64,000 nt of DNA from Fundidesulfovibrio magnetotacticus (GTDB taxonomy: Bacteria > Desulfobacterota > Desulfovibrionia > Desulfovibrionales > Desulfovibrionaceae), in assembly GCF_013019105.1 (NCBI RefSeq), contig NZ_BLTE01000002.1, positions 186,001-250,000 on the forward strand. Reading direction: 5' to 3'. Within the stretch, counting starts at the first letter, position 1. Every line of letters starts with the position of its first letter. Positions 51,971-62,856 of this stretch are shown here, piece after piece. Both the position numbers and the translations under genes were made by a program. Under the pieces are notes generated by a model, which was given only the letters and a program-made list of their open reading frames with translations, was not told where the DNA came from and made no database searches.

Positions 51971-54900
51971 ATGATCGGCAAGGTAATCAAGGTGCTGGTC
52001 GTCACCGGCTTGCCGGACAGGGCCAGGGAACTGGCCGATGTGCTGCGGCGCGCGGGGGCCCCACTCCCGGCAACGGCCGCTAACCTCCAAGAGGCCCTGG
52101 ACCGCGTGCTGCGCGACCCGCCCGGCGTGGCGCTCCTCGACCTCGACGATCCCTCCCTCGACGCCGCCCAGGCCTGCCGCGCCCTCAAGAACGGCCCGGG
52201 GATTGCCGTGGTGTGCGCCACGGCCCGCACCGACGCCCAGGCCCTGCGCGCCCTGGCCCAGGCCGATCCCGACGGGACGCTCCTCCTGCCCCAGGACCCC
52301 CGGCACACCCGCGCCGTGCTGGAGCTGGCCATCCTGCGCCACGCCGCCCCGCCCGGCCCCCCGTGCGACCCCGCCCCCCTGGAGGACGCCCTGCGCCGCC
52401 TCTCCCGCGAGATGAAGGAGCGCCGACGCGCCGAGGAGGCCCTGCGCCAGGCCGAGGAGCGCTACCGCACCATCGCCGACTTCACCCACGACTGGGAGTA
52501 CTGGCAGTTCCCCGACGGCTCCCTGGCCTACGTCTCCCCCTCCTGCGAGCACATCACCGGCCGCTCGCCGGGGGCCTTCATGGCCAACCCGTCGCTGCTG
52601 GAAGCCATCATCCTGGAGGAAGATCTCCCCTCCTGGTACGCCCACCGCGACCACGTGCGCGCCGACCAGTCCTGCGGCAGGGCGCGCTTCCGCATCCGCC
52701 ACGCGGACGGCTCCGTGCGCTGGATCGGACACGTCTGCCAGCCCGTCACCGGCAAGGACGGCCGCTTCGCGGGCACCAGGGCGAGCAACCGCGACATCAC
52801 CCCCGAGGTGCGCGCCCTGGAGGAACTGCGCCGCCTGGAGGCCTGGCACAGGCTGCTCCTGGAAGCGCTGCCCGCCCCCATCTCGGTCACCACGCGCGAG
52901 GAGGGGAACGTCCTCTACATGAACCGCGCCTGCCGAGACCTCCTGGCTGTCCCCGCGCCGGACGCGAACCTCCGCATGTCGGTGAACTTCTACAAGAACC
53001 CCGAGGACCGCGCGGAACTCATCGCCACCCTGGAGCGCCACGGCAGCGTACGCCGCGAGGTGGAGATGGTCTCGGGCGACGGGCGCGTCTTCTGGGCGCT
53101 CATCTCGGCCGTGTTTTTGGATTACGGGGCCACGCGCGCCGTGTTCGCCGTCCTGCTCGACGACACCGAGCGCCGTCTGGCCCAAGAGGGCCTGCGCGAA
53201 TCGCGCGACATCTTCTCCACGTTCATGGACCAGATCCCCGCCGTGGTCTTCCTCCAGGACCAGGACACCCGCGCGCAATTCATCAACCGCCACTTCCGCG
53301 ACATGCTGGGCCCCGAGACGGACTGGAACGGCAAGACGCCCCAGGAGCTCTTCCCCGGCGAACTCGGCGAGGCCATGGCCCGCGACACCCGCGAAGCCCT
53401 GGCCGGCCGGGTGGTCGTTCGCGACGAACGCATCGGCGGCCGCGCCGGCGCCTCCCTGTGGCGCACCACCAAGTTCCCCATACTGCGCGAGGGCAAGGCC
53501 CCCCTTGCGGGCGGACTGGCCTGGGACGTGAGCGAACCCGCCGCCCTGAGCACCCTCGGCCGCGCCGTCAACCAGGCCGTCACCCTGGATGAGACCGCTC
53601 GGACAGCTGTGGAATCCGTGGCCGAACTGCTCAGCATGGACCTCGCCGTGCTCTACCTCCTGGACGGAGACCTGCTCCAGGCCCAGGCCCTCCAGACCAG
53701 CCTGCCCGGCTACTCCGATCCGGCCGCCTTGACCCACGCCCTCGGCGACTGCCTCTGCGGCCAGGCCGCCCAGGAACGCCACTCCCTCTTCTCGCGCGAC
53801 ATCCACGGCGACCGGCGCTTCACCCGCAAAGCCTGCACGCGCGGAGGGATCACCTCCTTCGCGGCCCTGCCCCTCTGGGTGGGCAGCGAACTCATAGGCG
53901 TGCTGGGCCTGGGCAGCGTGCGCCCACGCGACATGGAGGCCCGGGCCGAGCACCTGGAGTCCATGGCCTACGTGGTCTCTCTGGGCGTGCACAAGGCCCG
54001 GCTCTACGAAGAAGTGGCCCGCCAGGCCCGCGACCTGGACCTCAAGGTGGCCGAACGCACCGAGGAACTGCGCGTCACCAACCGCCAGCTGGAGCTTTAC
54101 TCGGCGCGCGCCCAGGAGCTGGCCGCGCGCTCCGCCGCGGCAAGCCGCGCCAAAAGCGAATTCCTGGCCAAAATGAGCCACGAAATCCGCACCCCCATGA
54201 ACGCAGTGGTGAACATGACCCGCCTCGTGCTCGATTCACCGCTCTCCCCCGAACAGCGCGAACGCCTGGACATGGTGGACCGCGCCTCCCATCACCTGCT
54301 GGGCATCATCGACGACATCCTCGACTTCTCCCGCATCGAGGCCGGGCACCTGATTCTGGCCAGCGAGCCCTTCGAGACCGCCCCGCTGCTGCACGCCTGC
54401 CTGGAGCCCTTCGAGCGCCAGGCCGCCCAGAAGGGCGTGTCCCTGGACGTCCGGCTGCACCCGGAGCTCCCCCGCGCGGCCAAGGGCGACCCGGGCCGCC
54501 TGCGCCAGATCCTCACCAACCTGGTGGGCAACGCCGTGAAATTCACCGCCTCGGGCAGCGTGACCCTCTCGGCCGAGGCCTGCCCCCTGCCCGGCGGCGA
54601 CGATTTCGAGCTGCGCGCGCGGGTGACCGACACGGGCATCGGCATCTCCCCGGAGCTGCAGGAGCGCATCTTCGACCTCTTCCGCCAGGCCGACGACTCC
54701 ACCAGCCGCAAACACGGCGGCACGGGCCTCGGACTCTCCATCGCGCGCCAGCTTGCGGAGATGATGGGCGGGAGCGTGTCCGTGCGCAGCGAGGAGGGCC
54801 GGGGCAGCGAGTTCACCGTGCGCCTGCCGCTGGGCGTCTGCGGCCCGGGCGAGAGGACCGTCCCCGCCACTGCGTCGCGGAAGGCCCTGCGCCCCCTGCC

Positions 54901-55714
54901 GCGACTGCGCGTCCTGGTGGTGGAGGACAACGAAGAGAACAAGAAGGTGGCCAAGGCCCTGCTGGAGAAACTGGGCCAGCGCACGGACATCGCCGGAGGC
55001 GGCGTCGAGGCCCTGGAGCGCCTGCGCCGCGAACCCTTCGACGTGGTGTTCATGGACGTTGAAATGCCCGGCATGGACGGACTGGAGGCCACACGGCGCA
55101 TCCGCGCCGGGGAGGCCGGAGAGCCCGCGGCGGGCGTGCGCATCCTGGCCATGACGGCCCACGCCGTCTCGGGCTACCGGGAGATGTGTCTCGAAGCGGG
55201 CATGGACGGCTACCTCACCAAGCCCCTGGACCTCTCCCGGCTGGAGCAGGCCCTTGCCCAGGCGGCCGCCGCGCAGGGGCGGCGGACGTCCGGCCCGGCT
55301 CCGGAGCAGCCCGCGCAACCGATCCCGGAACCTGTCTCGCACGCGCCCCTGCCGGAAGCCGCCTTCGCACGGCTCCCAACCCTTGACCGCCAGGAGGCCC
55401 TGAGCCGCCTGGAGGACGAAGACCTCTTCCGGGAGGTGGCCCAGGTGCTGGTGGACGGCTTCGCGGAGCGGCTGGCCGCTCTGCGCGACCACCTCTCCTG
55501 CGGCCGCTCGACGGAGCTGGCCCTGGCGGCCCACGCCCTGAAGGGCGCGCTGGCCACCGTGGGCGCGGCGCGCTCGGCGGACCTTGCGCGGAGACTGGAG
55601 GAGGCCGCGCGGGGCAACACGCTGGAACAGGCCCCCTTTCTGGTCGAGGAGCTGGCCCAAGACTTCAAGGCTCTGTGCAGGCAGCTCGCGCCGGACGGCG
55701 TGAAAGCGCCCTGA
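51971..55714 (+). CDS. Hybrid histidine kinase: receiver-like, three PAS, GAF, HisKA, HATPase, receiver, HPt
   Basis: A 1247-residue cytoplasmic phosphorelay protein. An N-terminal receiver-like domain (1-115; [10 protein letters not shown]) lacks a clear acidic pair and may be degenerate. Three PAS domains follow (about 160-285, 290-410, 415-535), then GAF (about 540-690, with [13 protein letters not shown]), a coiled coil, HisKA with His737 (KMSHEIRTP), HATPase_c ([22 protein letters not shown]), a true receiver with Asp1029 (FMDVEMPG), and an HPt domain with His1188 ([12 protein letters not shown]). All relay residues from His737 onward are intact, so the protein can pass phosphate internally to an outside receiver. 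No cognate regulator is next to it. There is no membrane segment. Confidence 0.93.
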   Translation: MIGKVIKVLVVTGLPDRARELADVLRRAGAPLPATAANLQEALDRVLRDPPGVALLDLDDPSLDAAQACRALKNGPGIAVVCATARTDAQALRALAQADPDGTLLLPQDPRHTRAVLELAILRHAAPPGPPCDPAPLEDALRRLSREMKERRRAEEALRQAEERYRTIADFTHDWEYWQFPDGSLAYVSPSCEHITGRSPGAFMANPSLLEAIILEEDLPSWYAHRDHVRADQSCGRARFRIRHADGSVRWIGHVCQPVTGKDGRFAGTRASNRDITPEVRALEELRRLEAWHRLLLEALPAPISVTTREEGNVLYMNRACRDLLAVPAPDANLRMSVNFYKNPEDRAELIATLERHGSVRREVEMVSGDGRVFWALISAVFLDYGATRAVFAVLLDDTERRLAQEGLRESRDIFSTFMDQIPAVVFLQDQDTRAQFINRHFRDMLGPETDWNGKTPQELFPGELGEAMARDTREALAGRVVVRDERIGGRAGASLWRTTKFPILREGKAPLAGGLAWDVSEPAALSTLGRAVNQAVTLDETARTAVESVAELLSMDLAVLYLLDGDLLQAQALQTSLPGYSDPAALTHALGDCLCGQAAQERHSLFSRDIHGDRRFTRKACTRGGITSFAALPLWVGSELIGVLGLGSVRPRDMEARAEHLESMAYVVSLGVHKARLYEEVARQARDLDLKVAERTEELRVTNRQLELYSARAQELAARSAAASRAKSEFLAKMSHEIRTPMNAVVNMTRLVLDSPLSPEQRERLDMVDRASHHLLGIIDDILDFSRIEAGHLILASEPFETAPLLHACLEPFERQAAQKGVSLDVRLHPELPRAAKGDPGRLRQILTNLVGNAVKFTASGSVTLSAEACPLPGGDDFELRARVTDTGIGISPELQERIFDLFRQADDSTSRKHGGTGLGLSIARQLAEMMGGSVSVRSEEGRGSEFTVRLPLGVCGPGERTVPATASRKALRPLPRLRVLVVEDNEENKKVAKALLEKLGQRTDIAGGGVEALERLRREPFDVVFMDVEMPGMDGLEATRRIRAGEAGEPAAGVRILAMTAHAVSGYREMCLEAGMDGYLTKPLDLSRLEQALAQAAAAQGRRTSGPAPEQPAQPIPEPVSHAPLPEAAFARLPTLDRQEALSRLEDEDLFREVAQVLVDGFAERLAALRDHLSCGRSTELALAAHALKGALATVGAARSADLARRLEEAARGNTLEQAPFLVEELAQDFKALCRQLAPDGVKAP

Positions 55715-55748
55715 AGTGCACTTTTCGCGTCGGCCTCTGAAAAAGTAG

Positions 55749-55777
55749 TTGCCAAGAGTCCGTGAAGAGGCTAATTG
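55749..55777 (+). promoter_or_regulatory. Candidate promoter of the tRNA-Phe gene
   Basis: TTGCCA (five of six to the -35 consensus), a 17-bp spacer and TAATTG end 13 bases before the tRNA 5' end. The -10 match is weak. Confidence 0.4.
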
Positions 55778-55790
55778 CTCACTTCCTCGT

Positions 55791-55866
55791 GCCGAGGTAG
55801 CTCAGTTGGTAGAGCAGGGGACTGAAAATCCCCGTGTCGGGGGTTCAACTCCCTCCCTCGGCACCA
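55791..55866 (+). tRNA. tRNA-Phe (GAA)
   Basis: A 76-base cloverleaf with the CCA encoded. The acceptor stem GCCGAGG pairs with CCTCGGC. The D arm has AGCTCAGTTGGTAGAGC. The anticodon stem GGGGA/TCCCC encloses loop CTGAAAA with anticodon GAA at 55824-55826. The T arm has GGTTCAACTCC. All bases match a standard tRNA-Phe. Confidence 0.98.
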
Positions 55867-55875
55867 CGAACATCA

Positions 55876-55909
55876 GGGGCTTGCGGGTTACACCGCGAGC
55901 CCCTTTCTC
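55876..55909 (+). terminator. Terminator of tRNA-Phe
   Basis: An 11-bp stem (GGGGCTTGCGG with CCGCGAGCCCC, one G-T wobble) has a six-base loop and is followed by TTTCTCTTT, nine bases after the tRNA. Confidence 0.85.
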
Positions 55910-55995
55910 TTTGGGAGGCAATTTCCTCCCCGCCCTCTTTGCGCTTCGCGGCCCGCAAGACCCCCGGCAGGGTCAGGCAGGGACGCCTTGCAGGC

Positions 55996-56169
55996 CTACC
56001 GCTCCTTGCTGACGAAGCGCTCGTACATCTCCTTGCCTTTGTAGCCGTCGAAGTCCACGCGCACGAAATGATTGGTCTTGCCGCGCGACTGGCCGCGCAG
56101 GAGGCGGACCCCGGCGATGAGAACGATCAGGGCCAGGGCCACGAGCAGGAATGTCAGGATGTCGGGCAT
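55996..56169 (-). CDS. Small membrane protein, hypothetical
   Basis: A 57-residue protein with an N-terminal membrane helix (ILTFLLVALALIVLIAGVRL, residues about 4-23) and a charged cytoplasmic-type tail (GKTNHFVRVDFDGYKGKEMY, in part). The clean helix plus soluble tail suggests a real gene. I do not recognise the family, and no strong ribosome-binding site precedes the ATG. It is convergent with tRNA-Phe. Confidence 0.55.
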   Translation of the reverse strand: MPDILTFLLVALALIVLIAGVRLLRGQSRGKTNHFVRVDFDGYKGKEMYERFVSKER

Positions 56170-56433
56170 GGACTGATCGTATCAGGCCCGGGCCGGAAAC
56201 GAAAGAAACTCCTCGCCGCGCCCCTGCCGCCGACGCACCCTGCCGCGTCCACGGCGGCAATTGCCGACGCACACATCGAAACCAAACGTCCGACACGGCA
56301 AGGTCGCCAGGATGCCGTGAGCCGACCGCTTCCGCCCGCACCCTCCCTTCAGGCCCGAGTGACAGTTTCCGTCCCTGTCGCCGCCGCGACGCGCTCCCAC
56401 CAGCCAATTTTAACATAATTGTAAACCTTTCGT

Positions 56434-56463
56434 TTGACAGACGGCCAGGGGCGGGCGTAATCG
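56434..56463 (+). promoter_or_regulatory. Candidate sigma-70 promoter of the phosphonate operon
   Basis: A perfect TTGACA (56434-56439), an 18-bp spacer and TAATCG (56458-56463). It would give a leader of about 160 bases before the binding-protein gene. Confidence 0.5.
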
Positions 56464-56541
56464 GATATCAACAGCCCGAAACGCGCAGCGGCGGAGCCAT
56501 TCCATGCGGATTGAAACAACAACAGACCGGAATTGCAGCAC

Positions 56542-56559
56542 ATCGTCATTTTTGACGAT
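56542..56559. promoter_or_regulatory. Inverted repeat in the phosphonate operon leader
   Basis: ATCGTCA-TTTT-TGACGAT is a perfect 7-bp inverted repeat with a four-base centre, 73 bases upstream of the first gene and downstream of the candidate promoter. It could be an operator or a small hairpin. Confidence 0.45.
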
Positions 56560-56632
56560 TGTGTGAAAGACAGCTCCGCCACCCGTCACAGAGTCCCACC
56601 CGTCAACGGCTCCAACCTCAAGGAAGGCTCCA

Positions 56633-57658
56633 ATGCTCGCAACCGTCCGCTCCCTGGCGCTCTTGATGTTCCTGGTCCTCGCCCTCGCCCCGGCCGCCAA
56701 GTCCGCCGAACTGCTGGTCTACACCGCCCTGGAGGACGACCAGATCCCCGTCTACATCAAGAGCTTCAAGGAGAAATATCCCGACATCCAGCTGAAGTTC
56801 GTCCGCGACTCCACGGGCGTGGTCATCGCCAAGCTCCTGGCCGAAAAGGACAACCCCCAGGCCGACCTCGTGTGGGGCACCGCCGCCACCGGGCTCATCC
56901 TCCTGGAAGAGGCGGGGCTCCTGGAACCCTACGCCCCCAAGGGCCTGGAGCGCATCACGCCCCGCTTCAGGGACTCCAAGCCCGTGCCCTCCTGGGTGGC
57001 CAACGACATCTTCGAGACCGGCTTCTGCGTCAACGAGATGGAGCTTCAGGCCAAGAAGCTGCCCACGCCCAAGAGCTACCAGGACCTGATCAAGCCCGAA
57101 TACAAGGGCCAGATCGTCATGCCCAACCCCGCCTCGTCGGGCACCGGCTACCTCACCGTCGCGGGCCTCATCTTCCTGCTCGGCGAGGAAAAAGGCTGGG
57201 CCTACCTGGACAAGCTCCACGACAACATCGCCATGTACACCCACTCGGGCTCCAAGCCCTGCAAGATGGCCGGCACCGGCGAGATCCCCATCGGCATCAC
57301 CTTCGGCTACCGGGGCATCATGCAGAAGCGCAAGGGCGAGCCCGTGACCACCGTGTTCCCGGCCGAAGGCTCGGGCTGGGACTGCGAAGCCAACGCCCTC
57401 ATCAAGAAGGCCGCCATGAAGCCCGAGGCCAAGCTGTTCCTGGACTGGGCCATCTCCGACCCGGCCATGCAGGAATACGCCAAGAGCTACCCCATCCTGG
57501 CCGCCAAGGACGTGCCGGGCCTCAAGCTGCCCGAAGGCTACCCCGCCGACCCGCTCAAGCAGCTCATCAACCTGGAAATGTCCTGGGCCGCCAAGAACCG
57601 CGCCAGGATCCTGGCGGAGTGGGAAAAGCGCTACGCCACCAAGTCCGAAGCCAAATAG
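56633..57658 (+). CDS. Putative 2-aminoethylphosphonate ABC transporter substrate-binding protein
   Basis: A 341-residue periplasmic binding protein of the iron(III)/spermidine-like type II fold. The signal peptide is residues about 1-24 ([18 protein letters not shown]). The mature part begins [20 protein letters not shown] and has [17 protein letters not shown] and [19 protein letters not shown], typical of the PhnS/AepX group. Assignment to 2-aminoethylphosphonate rests on the following phnX and phnW genes, since the fold alone does not fix the ligand. A strong ribosome-binding site AAGGAAGG precedes the ATG. A 9-bp stem-loop follows the stop, as often seen after binding-protein genes. Confidence 0.82.
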   Translation: MLATVRSLALLMFLVLALAPAAKSAELLVYTALEDDQIPVYIKSFKEKYPDIQLKFVRDSTGVVIAKLLAEKDNPQADLVWGTAATGLILLEEAGLLEPYAPKGLERITPRFRDSKPVPSWVANDIFETGFCVNEMELQAKKLPTPKSYQDLIKPEYKGQIVMPNPASSGTGYLTVAGLIFLLGEEKGWAYLDKLHDNIAMYTHSGSKPCKMAGTGEIPIGITFGYRGIMQKRKGEPVTTVFPAEGSGWDCEANALIKKAAMKPEAKLFLDWAISDPAMQEYAKSYPILAAKDVPGLKLPEGYPADPLKQLINLEMSWAAKNRARILAEWEKRYATKSEAK

Positions 57659-57673
57659 CATCCCTTCAGCCGA

Positions 57674-57696
57674 CCCGGGGCGCCCCGCGCCCCGGG
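57674..57696 (+). other. Stem-loop between the binding-protein and ATPase genes
   Basis: A perfect 9-bp stem (CCCGGGGCG and complement) with a five-base loop lies 15 bases after the stop and before the next ribosome-binding site. It may raise binding-protein expression over the membrane subunits by protecting the upstream mRNA. Confidence 0.55.
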
Positions 57697-57708
57697 AAAG
57701 GGCCACCC

Positions 57709-58847
<1,139 letters not shown>

Positions 58848-58851
<4 letters not shown>

Positions 58852-60620
58852 GCGGACCTTCCATCGCCCCGCTCCAGGCCCGGCACGTCCCGTCCCCGGC
58901 CGGATCGGCCCTGGCCGCGGCGCTGGCCGGGCGCGGCGTCAAGACCCTGTGCATCGTCGCGGTCCTGCTCTGGCTCACCGTCACGGTGGCGCTGCCCCTG
59001 GCGGGCCTGCTGGGCAAGAGCCTCTACGACCAGAAAGGGAACTTCACCGGGCTGGCCAACTTCCTGCGCTTCTTTTCCGAGCCGGCGCTGTTCTCCTCGC
59101 TCACCCACAGCCTGTGGGTCTCGACGATCACCACCCTGGCGGCCGTCCCCCTGGGCTTTCTCTACGCCTGGAGCCTGAACCGGACCACCATGCGCGGCAA
59201 GAAGTTCTTCCGCGCGCTGGCCATGGCCCCCCTGCTGGCCCCCACGCTGATGCACGGCATCGTGCTCATCTATTTGTTCGGCCGCAAGGGCCTGGTCACC
59301 ACGGGGTTCTTCGGGGCCATCCCCGGCTGGGACATCGGGCTCTACGGCTCCACGGGCATCGTCATCGCCGAGGCCCTCTACGCCTTCCCGCCCTGCTTCC
59401 TCATCCTCTCCACGGCGCTTTCCCTCACGGACGCCAGGCTCTACGAGGCCGCCCGGGCCCTGGGGGCCTCCAGGTGGCGCATCTTCACCACCGTCACCCT
59501 CCCCGGCGTGAAATACGGCCTCATCAGCGCCGTGTTCGTGAGCTTCGTCTCCAGCTTCACGGACTTCGGAGCCCCCAAGGTGGTGGGGGGTTCCTACAAC
59601 GTGCTGGCCACCGACATCTACAAGCACGTCATCGGCCAGCAGAACTTCGTCATGGGGGCCACCGTCAGCGTCATCCTGCTCATCCCCACCGCCCTCGCCT
59701 TCCTGGCCGACCACATCGTGCAGCGCCGCCAGTCCACGGCCATGGCCTCCAAGGCCGTGCCCTACCAGCCCAAGCCCAACGCGGGCCGCGACGGGCTGGC
59801 CATGACCGTGTGCTGCCTGCTGGGCTCTGTGTTCATCATCTACCTGCTCACGGGGCTCTATGCCTCCCTGGTGAAGGTCTGGCCCTACAAGCTCTCGCTC
59901 ACCCTTGCCCACTTCGATTTCGAGGCCACGGCGGGAGGCGGCTACCGCGCCTTCCACAACAGCCTGAAGATGTCCGCCTGGTCGGCGCTGCTGGGCACGG
60001 CAACGGCCTTCTTCACCGGCTACGTCCTGGAAAAGTTCAAGGAATGCCCGCGATTGCGCCAGGTCTGCTCCGTGCTCTCGCTGCTTCCCATGGCGCTGCC
60101 GGGCCTCGTGATCGGCCTGGCGTACATCTTCTTCTTCAACGCCCCGGGCTGGGATTTCCACGGCCTGCGCATCCCCAATCCGTTCACCTTCCTCTACGGC
60201 ACCATGGGCCTGCTGGTGCTCTCCAACCTGATCTATTTCCATACGGTGTCCTTCCTCACGGCGCGCACGGCCCTCAAGCAGCTCGACAGCGAGTACGAGG
60301 CCGTCTCGGAGTCGCTCAGCGTCCCCTTCACCCGGCTCCTGCGCACCGTGACCTTCCCCGTGTGCCTCCCGGCCGTGCTCGAGATCGGCTACTATTTCTT
60401 CGTGCGCTCCATGACGACGCTCTCGGCCGTCATCTTCCTCTACAGCGCGGACCTGCCGCTGGCGGCCGTGGCCGTGGCCAACATGGACGACGCGGGCGAC
60501 ACCGCGGCGGCCCTGGCCATGTGCGTGGTGATCGTGGCCACAAACCTCGCCGTGCGCATCCTCTACGGGGCGTGCACGGCGGGCCTGCAACGCCGGGCCA
60601 GGGCCTGGCAAACCCGTTGA
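58848..60620 (+). CDS. 2-aminoethylphosphonate ABC transporter permease (two-domain fusion)
   Basis: A 590-residue membrane protein that contains two permease units in one chain, each with about six helices and an EAA loop (EAARALGASRWRIFTTVTLPG in part in the first; EAVSESLSVPFTRLLRTVTFP in part in the second). The N-terminal 30 residues are soluble. Fused permeases of the FbpB type are known in this transporter class, so the fusion fits a complete channel without a second gene. It is followed by phnX after 15 bases. Confidence 0.88.
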
Positions 60621-60635
60621 GCAAAAGGATTTCCC

Positions 60636-61466
60636 ATGGCGATCAATCCCCTGAAGTACGTCAAGGCCGTCGTGCTGGACTGGGCCGGAACCGTGGTGGA
60701 CCACGGCTGCATCGGCCCGGTGGCCGTGTTCGTGGAAGTGTTCAAGCGCCACGGCGTGGACGTCACCGTGGCCCACGCCCGCAAGCCCATGGGCCTGATG
60801 AAGAAGGACCACGTGCGCTCCATGACCCGGGACCCTGAAGTGGCCGCACTCTGGCGCGCCGCCCACGGCCGCGACCCCGACGAGGCCGACGTGGACGCCA
60901 TGTACCTGCTCACCGAGCCCCTCATGGTGGAATGCATCGCCCGCCATGCCGACATCATCCCGGGCGCGCTGGACGCCGTGGCCGCCTTCCGCGCCATGGG
61001 GCTCAAGGTGGGCTCCACCACGGGCTACACCCGCCCCATGATGGACGTGATGACCGTGGAGGCCGCGAAAAAGGGCTACGTTCCAGACACCATGGTCTGC
61101 TCCTCGGACACGCCCGCCGGACGCCCCACCCCCTTCATGTGCTACCAGGCCGCCCTGAACCTCGGGGTCTTCCCCTTCTGGGAGATGGTCAAGATCGGCG
61201 ACACCGAGTCCGACGTGGCCGAGGGCAAGAACGCCGGCATGTGGACCATCGGGCTCTCCACCAGCGGCAACGAGATGGGCCTGACCGAGGCCGAGCTGGC
61301 CGCCCTGGACCCGGCCGAAAAGGCCGCGCGCCAGGAGGCCGTGACCAAGCGGCTCCTGGCGGTCGGCGCGCATTACGTGGTCCCCTCCCTGGCCGATTGC
61401 CCGCCCCTGCTGGCCGAGATCGACGCCCGCCTCGCCCGAGGCGAACGCCCCAGCTGCAAGGCTTGA
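60636..61466 (+). CDS. phnX: Phosphonoacetaldehyde hydrolase (phosphonatase)
   Basis: A 276-residue HAD-superfamily enzyme that splits phosphonoacetaldehyde to acetaldehyde and phosphate. The nucleophile Asp15 is in VLDWAGTVVD. The Schiff-base lysine is Lys56 in KPMGLMKKDH, which together with the cap domain is diagnostic of phosphonatase. TTGYTRPMMD is HAD motif II and KIGDTESDVAEGKNAG is motif IV with magnesium ligands. It lies between the transporter and a PLP enzyme, 15 bases after the permease and three bases before the next gene. Confidence 0.96.
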   Translation: MAINPLKYVKAVVLDWAGTVVDHGCIGPVAVFVEVFKRHGVDVTVAHARKPMGLMKKDHVRSMTRDPEVAALWRAAHGRDPDEADVDAMYLLTEPLMVECIARHADIIPGALDAVAAFRAMGLKVGSTTGYTRPMMDVMTVEAAKKGYVPDTMVCSSDTPAGRPTPFMCYQAALNLGVFPFWEMVKIGDTESDVAEGKNAGMWTIGLSTSGNEMGLTEAELAALDPAEKAARQEAVTKRLLAVGAHYVVPSLADCPPLLAEIDARLARGERPSCKA

Positions 61467-61469
61467 CCC

Positions 61470-62840
61470 ATGGAACCACCCCTTCCGGCCGCCCCCCCGC
61501 CGGGCGAGGGCGACGTGAACACCTCGGAAAGGCGCGCCGCCTGGCGGGCGGGCCTTTCCGAGGCCGCCCGGGCGCTCCTGGACCGCGATGAGCGCGTGTT
61601 CCTCAGGCAGTCGCTCTCCACCCCGTGCCTGGACGCCCTCTCCGGCTGCGAAGGCTCCACGCTGACCACCCTGGACGGCCGGACCCTGCTGGACTTCCAC
61701 GGCAACTCCCTGCACCAGGCCGGGCACGCCCATCCCGCCGTGCTGGAGGCCATCCGCCGCCAGCTGGACGACATGGCCTTCTGCCCGCGCCGCTTCACCA
61801 ACGAACCAGCCGTGCGCCTGGCCGAGGCCCTGGTGGAGCGGGCCCCGGGGAAACTCGGCAAGCTCCTCTTCGCGCCGGGGGGCACGCTGGCCGTGGGCAT
61901 GGCCCTGAAAATCGCGCGGGTGGCCACCGGGCGGTTCAAGACCGTCTCCATGTGGGACTCCTTCCACGGCGCGTCCCTGGACGCCTGCTCCGTGGGCGGC
62001 GAGGCCCTCTTCCGCTCCGGCATCGGCCCGCTCTTGCCCGGCACGGCCCACGTGCCCCCGCCCGACCCCTACCGCTGCGTGCTGGCCCCCGGGGACGGCG
62101 GCTGCGAAAGCTGCGGCCTGGCCTGCGCCCGCTACCTGGACTACGTGCTGGAAAAGGAAGGCGACGTGGCCGCCGTGATCGCGGAACCGCTGCGCTGCAC
62201 CACGGTGAACGTGCCGCCCCCGGGCTACTGGCCCGCCGTGCGCGCGGCCTGCGACCGCCACGGGGCGCTGCTCATCCTGGACGAGACCGCCACCTGCCTG
62301 GGCCGCACCGGGCGGCTTTTCGCCTGCGAACACTTCGGGGCCGACCCCGACATCCTGGTGCTGGGCAAGGGCCTGGGGGGCGGTGTGATGCCCCTGGCCG
62401 CCGTGCTGGCCGATCCGGCCCTGGACAGGGCGGGGCATCTGGCCCTGGGGCACTACACCCACGAGAAGAACCCCACGGCCTGCGCCGCCGGACTGGCCAT
62501 GCTGGAGGTCATCGAGTCAGAGGGCCTGGTCGCACGCTCCCGCCGCCTGGGGGAGATGGCCCTGGCCCGCCTCGAGGGCATGGCCCGGCGCTTCCCCCTG
62601 GTGGGGCAGGTCCGGGGCCTGGGGCTCTCCCTCGCCGTGGAGCTCGTCACGGACCGCGCCACCCGCGCCAAGGCCTCGGACCAGGCGGACGCCGCGCTCT
62701 ACCGCTGTCTGGAACGCGGGCTGAGCTTCAAGACCAGCCACGGCAACGTGCTCACCCTCACGCCGCCGCTCACCATCGCCGAAACCGACCTGGACCGCGC
62801 CCTCGACATCGTGGAGGACGCCCTGGCCCGCGTCAGCTGA
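61470..62840 (+). CDS. pbfA: Class III PLP enzyme, likely PbfA ((R)-1-hydroxy-2-aminoethylphosphonate ammonia-lyase)
   Basis: A 456-residue class III aminotransferase-fold protein. The PLP lysine is Lys333 in YTHEKNPTACAAG; LLILDETATCLGRTG carries the cofactor Asp. Proteins like this in phnX-phnW operons were shown in other bacteria to be ammonia-lyases (PbfA) that turn (R)-1-hydroxy-2-aminoethylphosphonate into phosphonoacetaldehyde, which PhnX then cleaves. The position between phnX and phnW supports that role over a transaminase, but sequence motifs seen by eye do not separate the two. A cysteine pair CESCGLAC near residue 211 is notable. The first 17 residues are low complexity, so the real start could be later. 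Confidence 0.75.
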   Translation: MEPPLPAAPPPGEGDVNTSERRAAWRAGLSEAARALLDRDERVFLRQSLSTPCLDALSGCEGSTLTTLDGRTLLDFHGNSLHQAGHAHPAVLEAIRRQLDDMAFCPRRFTNEPAVRLAEALVERAPGKLGKLLFAPGGTLAVGMALKIARVATGRFKTVSMWDSFHGASLDACSVGGEALFRSGIGPLLPGTAHVPPPDPYRCVLAPGDGGCESCGLACARYLDYVLEKEGDVAAVIAEPLRCTTVNVPPPGYWPAVRAACDRHGALLILDETATCLGRTGRLFACEHFGADPDILVLGKGLGGGVMPLAAVLADPALDRAGHLALGHYTHEKNPTACAAGLAMLEVIESEGLVARSRRLGEMALARLEGMARRFPLVGQVRGLGLSLAVELVTDRATRAKASDQADAALYRCLERGLSFKTSHGNVLTLTPPLTIAETDLDRALDIVEDALARVS

Positions 62841-62856
62841 CCCCAAGGAGCACACC

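Larger units (their letters stand above)
56170..56632. other. Non-coding region upstream of the phosphonate operon
   Basis: About 460 bases without a supported gene. It contains an AT-rich segment (56408-56435), a consensus -35 with candidate -10 facing the operon, and a 7-bp inverted repeat in the putative leader. No regulator gene is present. Confidence 0.6.

Noticed and set aside
55791-55909. tRNA-Phe as an attachment site of an integrated element
   Set aside because: No integrase gene is nearby and no repeat of the tRNA 3' end was noticed in the following sequence; the genes on both sides look like core chromosome.
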